A stretch of 64,000 nt of DNA from Exiguobacterium acetylicum (GTDB lineage: Bacteria > Bacillota > Bacilli > Exiguobacteriales > Exiguobacteriaceae). Of the stretch, positions 9,577-19,782 are shown piece by piece. Location of the stretch: contig NZ_CP082333.1 of assembly GCF_019890935.1 (NCBI RefSeq), positions 2,072,001 to 2,136,000 on the forward strand. The letters are read 5' to 3'. Numbering within the stretch: the first letter of the stretch is position 1; each line of letters begins with the position of its first letter. The notes beneath the pieces are model-generated. The model was not told the origin of the DNA. It saw only the letters and a program-made list of their open reading frames with translations, and ran no database searches. Position numbers and translations under genes: made by a program.

Positions 9577-12500
9577 TGGATCACCACTTTCTTTTCATGT
9601 GTGAAGGCTTGGATTGCACTGGCTTCAAACGAGCGACTTTCGATGACACGTAGAATTGCTTCCGCCGTATCGAGTGATGTCAGACAGACGACTTGATTCT
9701 CGGCTGCTGCCCGGCGAATGATGAAGCCATCTTTCGTAACTTGCGAGTCCCGACTCATCGTATTGATGACGTATTCGATCTCCCCTTTTTCAATCACGTC
9801 GAGCATCGATTCGGAAGACGAGTCGATTTTGCCGACCGTCTGGACCGGTAATCCTTGCTCCGTCAAGTACGCTGCCGTTCCTTCCGTTGCGAGTAACGTG
9901 AATCCAAGTGAGGCAAAGCGTCGTGCGAGATCCGTCATTTCTGCTTTATCTGGATCTGCGACTGTCAAGAGGACACGACCGTGCTCTGGAATCGCCATCC
10001 CTGATGCGAGCAACCCTTTATAGAGCGCTTTTTCGAGCGTCCGGTCCGTTCCGATGACTTCACCGGTTGATTTCATCTCCGGTCCGAGTGTCGGATCAAC
10101 TTCTTTAAGCTTCGCAAATGAGAAGACCGGTACTTTGACCGAGACGAGTGGTTCTTCCGGTAGGACACCACTTGTTAATCCATAAGAAGCGAGTGTCTCA
10201 CCGAGAATGATGTCCGTTGCGAGACGCGCGACCGGAAGTCCCGTCACTTTCGAGATGAATGGCACCGTCCGGCTGGCACGCGGATTGACTTCAAGGACAT
10301 AGAGAGCGCCGTCCGCGTAGACGAACTGGATGTTGAGTAAGCCTTTGATGCCGAATGCTTTCGCAATCCGTGTCGTGTAGTCGACGATCCGGTCCTTGAT
10401 GTCTTGGGAGACCCGTTGTGGCGGATAGACACCAATCGAGTCACCCGAGTGAACACCGGCACGTTCGATGTGCTCCATGATGCCTGGAATGACGACATCC
10501 GTTCCGTCGCAGATTGCGTCGACCTCGAGTTCGATTCCTGTCAGATAGCGGTCAACGAGGACCGGTCGTTCCGGTGAGGCGATGACCGCGTGTTTCATGT
10601 AATGTTCCAGTTCTTCTTGAGCATAGACGATTTCCATTGCCCGACCGCCGAGGACGTACGATGGACGTACGAGAACCGGGTAACCGAGTGACGCTGCTGC
10701 CGTGACCGCTTCTTCGACTGTTACGGCCGTTTTACCCGGTGGCTGTGGAATGTCGAGCGCCGTCAATGCTGCTTCGAACTGTTTCCGATCCTCAGCCCGG
10801 TCGAGATCCTCAAGCGATGTCCCGAGGATTTTTACACCTTCTGCTGCTAATGACTCGGCTAAGTTGATCGCCGTCTGTCCACCGAACTGGACGATGACAC
10901 CGAGCGGACGTTCATTTCGGATGACTTCCAGGACGTCCTCCGTCGTCAGTGGTTCAAAGTAAAGCCGATCGGAGATCGAGAAGTCGGTCGACACGGTTTC
11001 TGGATTGTTGTTGACGATGATCGCTTCGTAGCCGGCTTGACGAATCGCTTGAATCGAATGGACTGTCGCATAATCGAACTCAACGCCTTGACCAATCCGG
11101 ATCGGTCCCGATCCTAGGACGAGAATCGAAGAACGGTTCGTCGCGATCGCTTCATTTTCGCGTTCGTATGTCCCGTAGTAGTACGGCGTGTCGGACGCGA
11201 ACTCTGCCGCACACGTATCGACCATCTTATAGACCGGGTGAATCGCTTGTGCTTCACGCATCCGGCGAATCTCCGTTTCCGTTTGTCCGGTGATCCGGGC
11301 GAGCATCGGGTCACTGAATCCATACCGCTTCACATGCAGGAGTAGTTCAGGTGTCAAACCAGCTGCGACCGATTGCTCGAGCTGCCAAATATGGTGCAAC
11401 TTCTCTAGGAACAGGCGATCAATCGCCGTCCAGTCATGAATCTGTTCGACGCTGTAACCGCGGACGAAGCCCGCGTACAAGGCGAAGAGTCGATCGTCCG
11501 TCGCTTGGCGAATCGCTTGTTGTAAGGCATCGTCTGCCATTTCGATGAATCGTGGCATATACAGATCCGCTGTACCGATCTCGAGCGAACGAACGGCTTT
11601 TAGTAAGGCCTCTTCCATCGTCCGTCCCATTGCCATGACCTCACCAGTTGCTTTCATCTGTGTGCCGAGTGTCCGGTCTGCCGTTTCGAATTTATCGAAC
11701 GGCCAGCGCGGAATCTTGGCGACGACATAATCGAGTGCCGGTTCGAAGGAAGCAAAACTTGTCTCGGTGATCGGGTTCTTTAATTCGGACAAGGCATACC
11801 CGACGGCAATCTTCGCAGCCAGTTTTGCGATTGGGTAACCCGTCGCTTTTGATGCGAGTGCAGACGAGCGTGAGACACGTGGATTGACTTCGATGACATA
11901 GTAGTCGAAGCTCGTCGGATCCAGTGCGAACTGGATGTTACATCCACCTTCGATCCCGAGTGCACGAATGATATCGAGCGAGACGTTTCGTAGCAATTGA
12001 TAATCGCGATCCGATAGCGTTTGTGTCGGAGCGAAGACGATCGAGTCTCCAGTATGAACACCGACGGGATCGAAGTTTTCCATCGCACAGACGATGATCG
12101 CCTGATTCGTCGCATCGCGCATGACTTCGAACTCGACTTCCTTCATCCCGGCAATTGATTTTTCTAGAAGTACTTGTGTTGCCGGACTTGCCTTGAGTCC
12201 CCCTTCGACGATTCGCGTGAACTCTTCTGGTGTGTTAGCGATTCCACCGCCCGTTCCTCCAAGCGTATACGCCGGACGGATGATGATCGGTAAACCGATC
12301 TGTTGCCGGAATTGTTGTGCCTCTTCAAGCGTATGCACGATTTCACTGTCCGGCACACCATGCCCGCGTTTAAACATCAGTTGACGGAACAAATCACGAT
12401 CTTCTGCCTCTTCGATTGCTGACAATTTCGTACCGAGTAATTCGACACCATACTCAGCAAGGACACCGAGACGATCCAGTTCGACAGCCAAGTTCAGACC

Positions 12501-12782
12501 CGTCTGACCTCCGAGTGTCGCAAGCAAGGCATCCGGACGTTCCTTGCGGATGATCCGTGAGACGAACTCTGCTTGGAGGGGCTCGATGTAGACACGATCA
12601 GCGACCGTTGGATCCGTCATGATCGTTGCTGGGTTCGAGTTGACGAGGATGACTTCATATCCTTCTTCCTTCAAGGCTTGACACGCTTGTGTTCCAGCGT
12701 AGTCGAATTCAGCTGCTTGTCCGATCACGATAGGACCGGACCCGATAACGAGAATTTTCTGGATATCTTGACGTTTAGGCAT
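9573..12782 (-). CDS. carB: Carbamoyl-phosphate synthase large subunit
   Basis: 1069 residues, full length. It makes carbamoyl phosphate from bicarbonate, ATP and ammonia delivered by CarA. Two homologous halves are visible, each starting with a [11 protein letters not shown]-type motif ([18 protein letters not shown] at the N-terminus; [17 protein letters not shown] near 555) and containing an ATP-grasp domain. The C-terminal 130 residues form the allosteric MGS-like domain. In pyr operons this is the pyrimidine-specific copy (pyrAB), controlled with the pathway. It overlaps carA by 8 bases and pyrK by 4. Confidence 0.98.
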
Positions 12783-13863
12783 GAGAGACCTCCTGTTGTT
12801 TCGTGATTTCTTCTAAAAACTGTTGGAATAGACCGTTCGCATCCATTGGACCAGGTGATGCTTCCGGATGGTACTGGACGGAGAAGACCGCTGCTGTCGT
12901 ATGACGGATTCCTTCGACCGTTCCGTCGTTGATCGCAAGATGCGTCACTTCAAGCACGGTATCGTGTAAGGACTGTTCGTCAACGGCATACCCGTGGTTT
13001 TGCGACGTGATATCGACGCGACCTGTCCGGATATCTTGGACTGGATGATTCGCCCCTCGGTGACCAAATGGGAGCTTGAACGTATCCGCCCCGTGCGCTA
13101 GTGCAATCAACTGATGACCGAGACAGATGCCGAAGATGACGACTTTTCCCGTCAATTCTTGAATCATCGGAATCGCCGTTGGGACATCCTTTGGATTCCC
13201 TGGTCCGTTCGATAGCATTACACCGTCCGGACGATAGCGTAAGACTTCCGTTGCACTGACGTCGTAGGGCACGACGACGACTTCACAGCCGCGTTTGACG
13301 AGTTCGCGGACGATTCCGAGCTTCGCACCGAAATCGACGAGAACGATTCGCGGTCCAGCACCCGGAATGATGTACGCTCGTTCCGTTGAGGCTCGCTTGA
13401 CTTGATCCGTCTCGATAGGTGCGTTTTGAAGATGAACCAGTTCTGCTGCTAAATCGAACTCACCGTCAACGAGTCGTCCACGCATGACACCTTTCGAACG
13501 GATATGCCGTGTCAACTGGCGCGTATCGATTCCACTTAATCCTGGAATATCAAGATCTTGAAGTGCTGCATCGAGCGACATCTCACTCCGGAAATTCGAC
13601 GGCGTCTGACAATGTTCACGGACGATCAGTGCTTTAGCGAGCGGACGCGTCGTCTCATAATCTTCTCGGTTAATCCCGTAGTTTCCGATCAACGGGTTCG
13701 TCAACACGATCATCTGATCGCAGTAAGATGGATCCGATAACATTTCCTGATACCCTGTCATTCCGGTCTGGAAGACGACCTCTCCTGTTGTTGTCGTATC
13801 TGAGCCAAACGCCGTTCCTTCAAACGTCATCCCATCTTCTAGTATCAGTGTCCGTTTACGCAT
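12775..13863 (-). CDS. carA: Carbamoyl-phosphate synthase small (glutaminase) subunit
   Basis: 362 residues. It hydrolyses glutamine and channels ammonia to CarB. The class I amidotransferase triad is intact: Cys247 in GICLGHQ, and His332 and Glu334 in YHPEASPGP. The N-terminal domain ends near residue 160. Overlaps of 8 bases with both pyrC and carB show close translational coupling. It is the pyrimidine-linked copy (pyrAA) by position. Confidence 0.98.
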   Translation of the reverse strand: MRKRTLILEDGMTFEGTAFGSDTTTTGEVVFQTGMTGYQEMLSDPSYCDQMIVLTNPLIGNYGINREDYETTRPLAKALIVREHCQTPSNFRSEMSLDAALQDLDIPGLSGIDTRQLTRHIRSKGVMRGRLVDGEFDLAAELVHLQNAPIETDQVKRASTERAYIIPGAGPRIVLVDFGAKLGIVRELVKRGCEVVVVPYDVSATEVLRYRPDGVMLSNGPGNPKDVPTAIPMIQELTGKVVIFGICLGHQLIALAHGADTFKLPFGHRGANHPVQDIRTGRVDITSQNHGYAVDEQSLHDTVLEVTHLAINDGTVEGIRHTTAAVFSVQYHPEASPGPMDANGLFQQFLEEITKQQEVSHA

Positions 13864-15127
13864 GTGCTGTGTCCTCCTTGAATACGATTTCTCCCTTGAC
13901 GAGCGTCATGACCGGGAATCCTTTTAACCGTTCTCCTGCGAACGGTGTGTTCTTGCCTTTTGAGCGGAATCGTTCCGGTGATACGGTACGCTCCGTTTCT
14001 AGATCAAGCAAAACCAGATCTGCTTCCGCCCCCACTTCGAGTCTCCCGTAAGGAAGTTCAAAGATGGCTGCTGCCTTGTCCGTCAAATTCCGGATCAGTG
14101 TCTCAAGTGTCATCTCTCCTTCAGCAACAAGCTTCGTATAGAGGAGTGGGAAGGCCGTCTCGAACCCTGTGATGCCGAACGGGGCACGTTCGATACCGAG
14201 TGCCTTCTCTTCTGCCGCATGTGGAGCGTGATCAGTCGCGATGCAATCAATCGTTCCGTCCGCTAGCCCCTCAAGCAATGCTTGGCGATCTGCTTCACTC
14301 CGCAAGGGAGGATTCATTTTAAAGTTCGAATCCTGATTCGGTATGTCTTCATCGATCAATACCAGATGGTGCGGTGTGACTTCTGCCGTCACCCGGATCC
14401 CTGCTCGTTTCGCGTCACGGATGACACGGACCGATTCCTTCGTCGAGACATGACAAACGTGATAATGACAGCCGGTTTCTTCTGCAATCAGGACATCACG
14501 TGCGATGTGGATGCTCTCAGCAAGCGACGGAATACCTTGTAGTCCTTCCCGTCGACTGTAGGTTCCCTCATGCACACATCCTGCTTTTAACGAATCATCT
14601 TCGCAGTGGGCAACGATCGTTTTCCCGAGCCGTGCCGCTTGTTGCATCGCTGTCCGCATGACTGCTGCCGTCTGGACGCCGACACCGTCATCCGTGAACG
14701 CGACGGCATCTGTTAATTGGTCGAACGCGACGAGTTCTTGTCCGAGTTGATTTTTTGAAATCGCCGCGTAAGGCAAAACCCGAACGGACGCCGTCTCTTC
14801 AATCTTTTGGAACAACGCATCAAGTGTTTGACGATCGTCTGGTACGGGGCGCGTGTTCGGCATCGGACAAATCGTCGTGAATCCACCCGCTGCCGCCGCT
14901 GCCGTGCCGGTCGCAATCGTCTCCTTATGTTCGCCACCCGGTTCCCGCAGGTGGACATGGATGTCGACGAATCCTGGTGCAACGAATAATCCGGACGCAT
15001 CAATGACCGTTTCATTCGCTTGCGGTGTTGCTGCTAAATCCGTGATTTTCCCGGCTTCAATCCGAATATCTCCCGTTCGAACTTGTCCCGCCTCGTACCA
15101 TCTCGCATTCTCAATTCGTGTTGTCAT
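13856..15127 (-). CDS. pyrC: Dihydroorotase
   Basis: 423 residues from ATG 15127. AAAGGAG lies 9 bases before it, while the ATG two codons earlier is only 3 bases from that site, and the longest frame (to 15196) runs deep into pyrB. It cyclises carbamoyl aspartate to dihydroorotate. The amidohydrolase zinc motif [10 protein letters not shown] is at about 56-65 (His57, His59); further metal or catalytic residues lie in [15 protein letters not shown] and ATDHAPHA. The start overlaps the end of pyrB by 17 bases. Confidence 0.97.
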   Translation of the reverse strand: MTTRIENARWYEAGQVRTGDIRIEAGKITDLAATPQANETVIDASGLFVAPGFVDIHVHLREPGGEHKETIATGTAAAAAGGFTTICPMPNTRPVPDDRQTLDALFQKIEETASVRVLPYAAISKNQLGQELVAFDQLTDAVAFTDDGVGVQTAAVMRTAMQQAARLGKTIVAHCEDDSLKAGCVHEGTYSRREGLQGIPSLAESIHIARDVLIAEETGCHYHVCHVSTKESVRVIRDAKRAGIRVTAEVTPHHLVLIDEDIPNQDSNFKMNPPLRSEADRQALLEGLADGTIDCIATDHAPHAAEEKALGIERAPFGITGFETAFPLLYTKLVAEGEMTLETLIRNLTDKAAAIFELPYGRLEVGAEADLVLLDLETERTVSPERFRSKGKNTPFAGERLKGFPVMTLVKGEIVFKEDTAHA

Positions 15128-16046
15128 CTGCATCGTCTCCTTTGATTGATTTCGTTGAAAAGCACCATTCCAGAATCGCCATCCGTGCAAAGACACCGTT
15201 TTTCATCTGTTCAAAAATCCGCGATCGCGGATGTTCGACCAGTTCGTCGGCAATCTCGACTCCCCGATTGACCGGTGCCGGATGAAGCACGATCGCGGAA
15301 TGCTTCAGACGGTTCATCCGCTCATGTGTCAATCCGTGCGTTGTGTGGTAGACTGCTGGATCAAATCGTGTCGTCCCGTCATGCCGTTCGTGCTGGACAC
15401 GCAGTAACATCAAGATGTCGCACTGCTCGACGGCTTCATCCATCGGAAGATACGGTATGCCCATCGCAGGGTCGTACCACTCAATAGGTCCTGATCCATA
15501 AACGATGGCACCGAGTCGCTTTAAGATGTCCGCGTTCGATCGGGCAACGCGACTATGTTGTAAGTCCCCACAGATGACGACGACTTTTCCTTCGACCGTT
15601 CCGTACGTTTCGACGATCGTCATCAAATCGAGTAAGGACTGGGACGGATGTTGACCGCTCCCGTCTCCCGCATTGATGATCGGAATATCGAGTGTCTGCA
15701 TCAGTTCTTCGTAATATCCGGTTGCTCCATGGCGAATGACCAAAGCATCTGCGCCGATTGCTTCGAGTGTCTTGCATGTATCGCGTAACGTTTCTCCCTT
15801 TTGCACGGAGGAAGTCGCCGTTTCGAACGGCAGTAGATGCATGTTCAGACGATGCTCTGCCATTTCAAAGGAAGAGCGTGTCCGAGTCGAGTTTTCAAAG
15901 AATAGATTGACGAGCGTCTTATCCGAAAAATCTGGTGCTGGCTCGCCTCGTTTAAAAGCGAGACTGCGTTCAATCAAAGAATTAATTTCTGTCGTGGATA
16001 AACTTTCTAGGTTGACGAAATGCCGGTTTTTTAGAATCGTCTTCAT
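15111..16046 (-). CDS. pyrB: Aspartate carbamoyltransferase
   Basis: 311 residues from ATG 16046; a second ATG three codons upstream is too near the AGAGGAG site. It condenses carbamoyl phosphate with aspartate, the committed step. The carbamoyl-phosphate loop STRTR is at 53-57, and HPAPVNRG near 260 binds the substrate. The last 10 residues ([10 protein letters not shown]) are an acidic tail beyond the usual end, created by overlap with the pyrC start. A PyrR-type attenuator lies directly upstream. Confidence 0.97.
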   Translation of the reverse strand: MKTILKNRHFVNLESLSTTEINSLIERSLAFKRGEPAPDFSDKTLVNLFFENSTRTRSSFEMAEHRLNMHLLPFETATSSVQKGETLRDTCKTLEAIGADALVIRHGATGYYEELMQTLDIPIINAGDGSGQHPSQSLLDLMTIVETYGTVEGKVVVICGDLQHSRVARSNADILKRLGAIVYGSGPIEWYDPAMGIPYLPMDEAVEQCDILMLLRVQHERHDGTTRFDPAVYHTTHGLTHERMNRLKHSAIVLHPAPVNRGVEIADELVEHPRSRIFEQMKNGVFARMAILEWCFSTKSIKGDDADDNTN

Positions 16047-16071
16047 ATCATTCACTCCTCTTCAGGTCATG

Positions 16072-16103
16072 AAAAAGGCGCACCTTCTAAGTGAAGGTGC
16101 GCC
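16072..16103 (-). terminator. Attenuator terminator in the pyrB leader
   Basis: An 11-bp perfect stem (16077-16087 with 16093-16103), 5-base loop, and five T on the minus strand. It sits 26 bases before the pyrB start, so it ends transcripts before pyrB unless the antiterminator forms. Confidence 0.92.
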
Positions 16104-16166
16104 GAAAGAAGGCAGAGTGATTCCCTGCATCTTTTCATGGCCTTCACTTTATCGTTCTCTCGGAAC
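16090..16166 (-). promoter_or_regulatory. PyrR-controlled attenuator: binding loop and antiterminator before pyrB
   Basis: On the minus strand GTTC-CGAGA-GAAC (16154-16166) forms the PyrR-type hairpin with a TCCGAGAG loop. Downstream, AAGTGAAGG (16141-16149) is perfectly complementary to CCTTCACTT (16090-16098), the 5' part of the terminator, and so can form the antiterminator. The lower stem of the PyrR hairpin uses bases of that same arm. UMP-bound PyrR would thus favour termination. Confidence 0.8.
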
Positions 16167-16169
16167 GTC

Positions 16170-17483
16170 TTAAAAGTTGTTAGCTACCGATTGAGTTGTA
16201 GAGGTTTCCGTTGTTTCTTCGACCTGCTCTGTCGTTTTTGGAAGGACTAGATTCAGGATGATTCCAAGAATCGTCGCCAGTGCCATTCCTTCGAGAGAGA
16301 AGTTGCCGATTTTAAGCGCCGCGCCTCCGATACCTGTGACGAGAATGACGGCTGTGATCGTCAAGTTCCGTTTATCAGCAAGGTCGATCTTACTTTCCGT
16401 CAGCGTCCGGAGACCGTTCGACGCGATGACTCCGAACAAGAGGATACTGATTCCACCCATGACCGGTGTCGGAATCGTCTTGATGAACCCTTCGACATAT
16501 CCGAGGAATCCGAAGCTGATTGCAAGAACCGCCGCGCCACCGAGGACATAGACACTGTAGACACGTGTGATTGACATGACACCGTTGTTCTCACCATACG
16601 TCGTAACCGGTGGTCCGCCAAGCATCGAAGCGACTGTCTTCGCAATCCCGTCACCTAGTACGGTCCGGTGCATCCCTGGATCGAGGAGCGTCTCGCGCCC
16701 GATGATCCGTGATGTCACTTTTTGTTCGCCGATGTGCTCCGTCAGTGTGACGAGCGTCACGGGAACGATCAGAAGCAAGGCGGCTGTATTCCACGATGGT
16801 GTGTAATTCAAGAACGGAATCGTGAAGTCCGGCACGTGGAACAACGTGGCTTGTTGAAGTGGTGTGAAGTCAATGATTCCTACTGATGCCGCAACGAGAT
16901 AACCAACCGTGATCCCGAACAGGATCGGAATCGTGCTCCACATTCCTTTTAAGTACGTCATCGCAAGGAGTGTGACGCCGAGCGTGACCATCGCAACGAG
17001 GAAGTACAGTCCGTTGTACTTACCGTCCGCTCCGTTCATCGCCATGTTGACAGCGGTCGGGGCGAGCGATAGACCGATGACCATGATGACCGGTCCGATG
17101 ACGACCGGTGGGAGTAAGCGAAGCAACCAAGCAGCTCCCGTGTAGCGGATGAGGAGTGAGACAAGTCCGTAGACGAGTCCAGCGACCATTCCGCCGATTA
17201 AGGCATCCTCGACACCCCACCGTTCACTGACGGCAATAATTGGGGCGATGTAGGCAAAACTTGAACCAAGATATGTGGGTACTTTGAAGCGGGTGACGGC
17301 GAGGAAAATCAGTGTGCCGACTCCGCTTGCGACGAGCGCGACCGATGTGTTGAGTCCCGTTAAGAGCGGGACGAGCACGGTCGCACCAAACATCGCGAAG
17401 ACGTGTTGCAGGCTGAGCATCAGCCAATTTAGAGGGTGAGTAGGTACTTCTTGTACACCAAGTACTGCGGCATGTTTTGCCAT
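16170..17483 (-). CDS. pyrP: Uracil permease (NCS2 family)
   Basis: 437 residues with about 12 to 14 membrane helices. It imports uracil by proton symport. The NCS2 signature QHVFAMFGATVLVP follows the short N-terminal tail (about 26-39), and the later motifs VTTYGENNGV and FGVIASNGLRTL are typical of UraA/PyrP. Position two in the operon, after pyrR, matches Bacillus. The ATG has AAAGGGAG 8 bases upstream, and that site is part of a PyrR-binding hairpin, so control appears to act on translation. Confidence 0.97.
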   Translation of the reverse strand: MAKHAAVLGVQEVPTHPLNWLMLSLQHVFAMFGATVLVPLLTGLNTSVALVASGVGTLIFLAVTRFKVPTYLGSSFAYIAPIIAVSERWGVEDALIGGMVAGLVYGLVSLLIRYTGAAWLLRLLPPVVIGPVIMVIGLSLAPTAVNMAMNGADGKYNGLYFLVAMVTLGVTLLAMTYLKGMWSTIPILFGITVGYLVAASVGIIDFTPLQQATLFHVPDFTIPFLNYTPSWNTAALLLIVPVTLVTLTEHIGEQKVTSRIIGRETLLDPGMHRTVLGDGIAKTVASMLGGPPVTTYGENNGVMSITRVYSVYVLGGAAVLAISFGFLGYVEGFIKTIPTPVMGGISILLFGVIASNGLRTLTESKIDLADKRNLTITAVILVTGIGGAALKIGNFSLEGMALATILGIILNLVLPKTTEQVEETTETSTTQSVANNF

Positions 17484-17494
17484 ATGGATGACTC

Positions 17495-17525
17495 CCTTTC
17501 TGGTCTCTCTGGACCACCTTAAAGG
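17495..17525 (-). promoter_or_regulatory. PyrR-binding hairpin that includes the pyrP ribosome site
   Basis: Minus-strand RNA: upper stem GGTC/GACC (17512-17515 with 17502-17505) with hexaloop CAGAGA, a purine-rich internal loop (AAGGT opposite AG), and lower stem CCTTT/AAAGG (17521-17525 with 17495-17499). The sequence GGTCCAGAGAGACC fits the PyrR consensus. The 3' arm AAAGG is the start of the pyrP Shine-Dalgarno AAAGGGAG. No terminator is present in the 51-base pyrR-pyrP gap. Confidence 0.8.
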
Positions 17526-17534
17526 TTTTGAATT

Positions 17535-18203
<669 letters not shown>

Positions 18204-18207
18204 TTAA

Positions 18208-18291
18208 AGGTGATACTAGTTAGGTAGGATCGTCACTCGGACGACCGAAGTGTCAGTAGAGGATGTCTCGCATCGCTCTCTAGGTGATACT
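18208..18291 (-). repeat. 10-bp direct repeat in the pyrR leader
   Basis: AGGTGATACT (plus strand) occurs at 18208-18217 and 18282-18291. One copy spans the -10/start region and the other lies just upstream of the PyrR loop. Between them small stems such as GTAGAG/CTCTAC can form. Confidence 0.5.
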
Positions 18292-18317
18292 CTACCGTTT
18301 TATTAGAAAAACGTCAA
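18289..18317 (-). promoter_or_regulatory. pyr operon promoter
   Basis: -35 TTGACG (18312-18317) and -10 TAGAGT (18289-18294) with a 17-base spacer on the minus strand. The -35 overlaps the last codons of rluD. It predicts a leader of about 215 bases before pyrR. Confidence 0.7.
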
Positions 18318-19237
18318 GACTCTAATTCAAGTTTTTTCAATTGACCGATTTCAAATGTCATCTCTTCTGGGAGCGGTGCTTCAAAGCGCATCCACTCACC
18401 TGTGCGTGGATGTTCGAAACCGAGAACCGCAGCATGCAAGGCTTGACCGTTCATTTTCATCGTCTTACGTGGACCATATTTCGGGTCACCCGCAAGCGGG
18501 AAACCGATATAACGCATATGGACACGGATTTGGTGCGTCCGTCCTGTTTCAAGTTTACATTCAACGACCGTAAAGCCTTCGTACCGATCGAGAACACGGA
18601 AATGGGTTACGGCAGACTTTGAATTCTTATCCGTTACCGTCATCCGTTGACGGTCGTTCTTATCGCGTCCGATTGGGGCTTCGATCGTTCCGAGTTCGTG
18701 CGGAATTTCACCGTGCACGAGCGCGATGTAGAGACGTTCCGTCGTCTTCTCTTTTAATTGATGCGCGAGTGATTCATGCGCTAAGTCGTTCTTAGCAACC
18801 ATCAACAGACCAGACGTATCCTTATCGATCCGGTGAACGATTCCTGGACGTTTGACGCCATTGATGCCTGAGAGATCTTGACAGTGGTGTAATAAGGCGT
18901 TAACGAGCGTTCCTGAGACATGACCTGCCGCCGGGTGGACGACCATCCCTTTTGGTTTGTTGACGACGATGACGTCCGAGTCCTCATACACGACTTCAAG
19001 TGGGATGTCTTCCGGTAAGATCTCGAGCTCCACCGTTTCCGGGATATGAACGACAATCGATTCCGTTCCCGATAATTTATAGTTCGGTTTGACGACACGA
19101 CCGTCGACTTCGACACGTCCCGCTTTCAACCATTCCTGTACTTGCGAACGCGACCAATCGTTTTGTTCTGCGAGCCATTTATCAATGCGCCCTGTCGCTC
19201 CATCCGCTTGTACGGACCATGTTTCTACTTCATTCAT
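18314..19237 (-). CDS. rluD: RluD-family 23S rRNA pseudouridine synthase (YlyB-like)
   Basis: 307 residues. It isomerises uridines to pseudouridine in 23S rRNA. An N-terminal S4 RNA-binding domain (about 15-60, RIDKWLAEQ then LKAGRVEVDG) precedes the catalytic domain with motif II HRIDKDTSG at 135-143, whose Asp138 is the expected nucleophile. The start overlaps the lspA stop as ATGA. The position between lspA and pyrR is the same as ylyB in Bacillus. The exact target uridines are inferred from the family. Confidence 0.94.
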   Translation of the reverse strand: MNEVETWSVQADGATGRIDKWLAEQNDWSRSQVQEWLKAGRVEVDGRVVKPNYKLSGTESIVVHIPETVELEILPEDIPLEVVYEDSDVIVVNKPKGMVVHPAAGHVSGTLVNALLHHCQDLSGINGVKRPGIVHRIDKDTSGLLMVAKNDLAHESLAHQLKEKTTERLYIALVHGEIPHELGTIEAPIGRDKNDRQRMTVTDKNSKSAVTHFRVLDRYEGFTVVECKLETGRTHQIRVHMRYIGFPLAGDPKYGPRKTMKMNGQALHAAVLGFEHPRTGEWMRFEAPLPEEMTFEIGQLKKLELES

Positions 19238-19710
19238 TTATCCATCGTTCCTTTCTTAGTCAACCGTTCTTCAAACATGACGCTGATCAGCATCGTGATG
19301 ACACCAAACGTCAAACAGACGTCTGCGACATTAAAGATTGGAAAATTATAGCCGAACGGGAAGAAGTGGAAGAAATCAACGACTTCTCCTCGTGCCATTC
19401 GATCAATGAAATTTCCGATCGCACCACTGAGCAATAACGCGATGCTCCAAGCAAATACCTTATTTTTCGTGCCTTCCTTGTAGAGGAAGTAAATCAATCC
19501 AATGACGACGACGACTGTAACGATGAAGAAAAAGCCGAATTTACCTTCGAGCATTCCCCACGCAGCGCCCCGATTCCGATACGAGTTGAGATAAAAGAAA
19601 TCCGGAATGACCGTGATCGCTTGACCGATCGTCATGTTTTGAACGACGATCCATTTCGTCAACTGGTCGATTCCAACGAGTAAAGCAGCAATCCCTAAGT
19701 AAAGCCACAT
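19234..19710 (-). CDS. lspA: Lipoprotein signal peptidase (signal peptidase II)
   Basis: 158 residues from ATG 19710 (GGAGG 8 bases upstream); an ATG seven codons earlier has no such site. It cleaves prolipoprotein signal peptides in the membrane. Four membrane helices are visible. The two catalytic aspartates are Asp103 in GNFIDRM and Asp130 in FNVADVCL, and the conserved NRGAAWG lies at about 46-52. It overlaps rluD by four bases. One client in this window is the CtaC lipoprotein. Confidence 0.96.
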   Translation of the reverse strand: MWLYLGIAALLVGIDQLTKWIVVQNMTIGQAITVIPDFFYLNSYRNRGAAWGMLEGKFGFFFIVTVVVVIGLIYFLYKEGTKNKVFAWSIALLLSGAIGNFIDRMARGEVVDFFHFFPFGYNFPIFNVADVCLTFGVITMLISVMFEERLTKKGTMDK

Positions 19711-19730
19711 CCTATTGTCCTCCGCATCCA

Positions 19731-19772
19731 AAAATAATGAGGGACGTCCTGCGAAGTCGCAGTCGCCCCTCC
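19731..19772 (-). terminator. Probable terminator between ileS and lspA
   Basis: A hairpin with GC-rich arms (19739-19753 with 19758-19772, small internal mismatches) is followed on the minus strand by ATTATTTT. It lies just after the ileS stop. Confidence 0.65.
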
Positions 19773-19782
19773 CTTTGTATCA

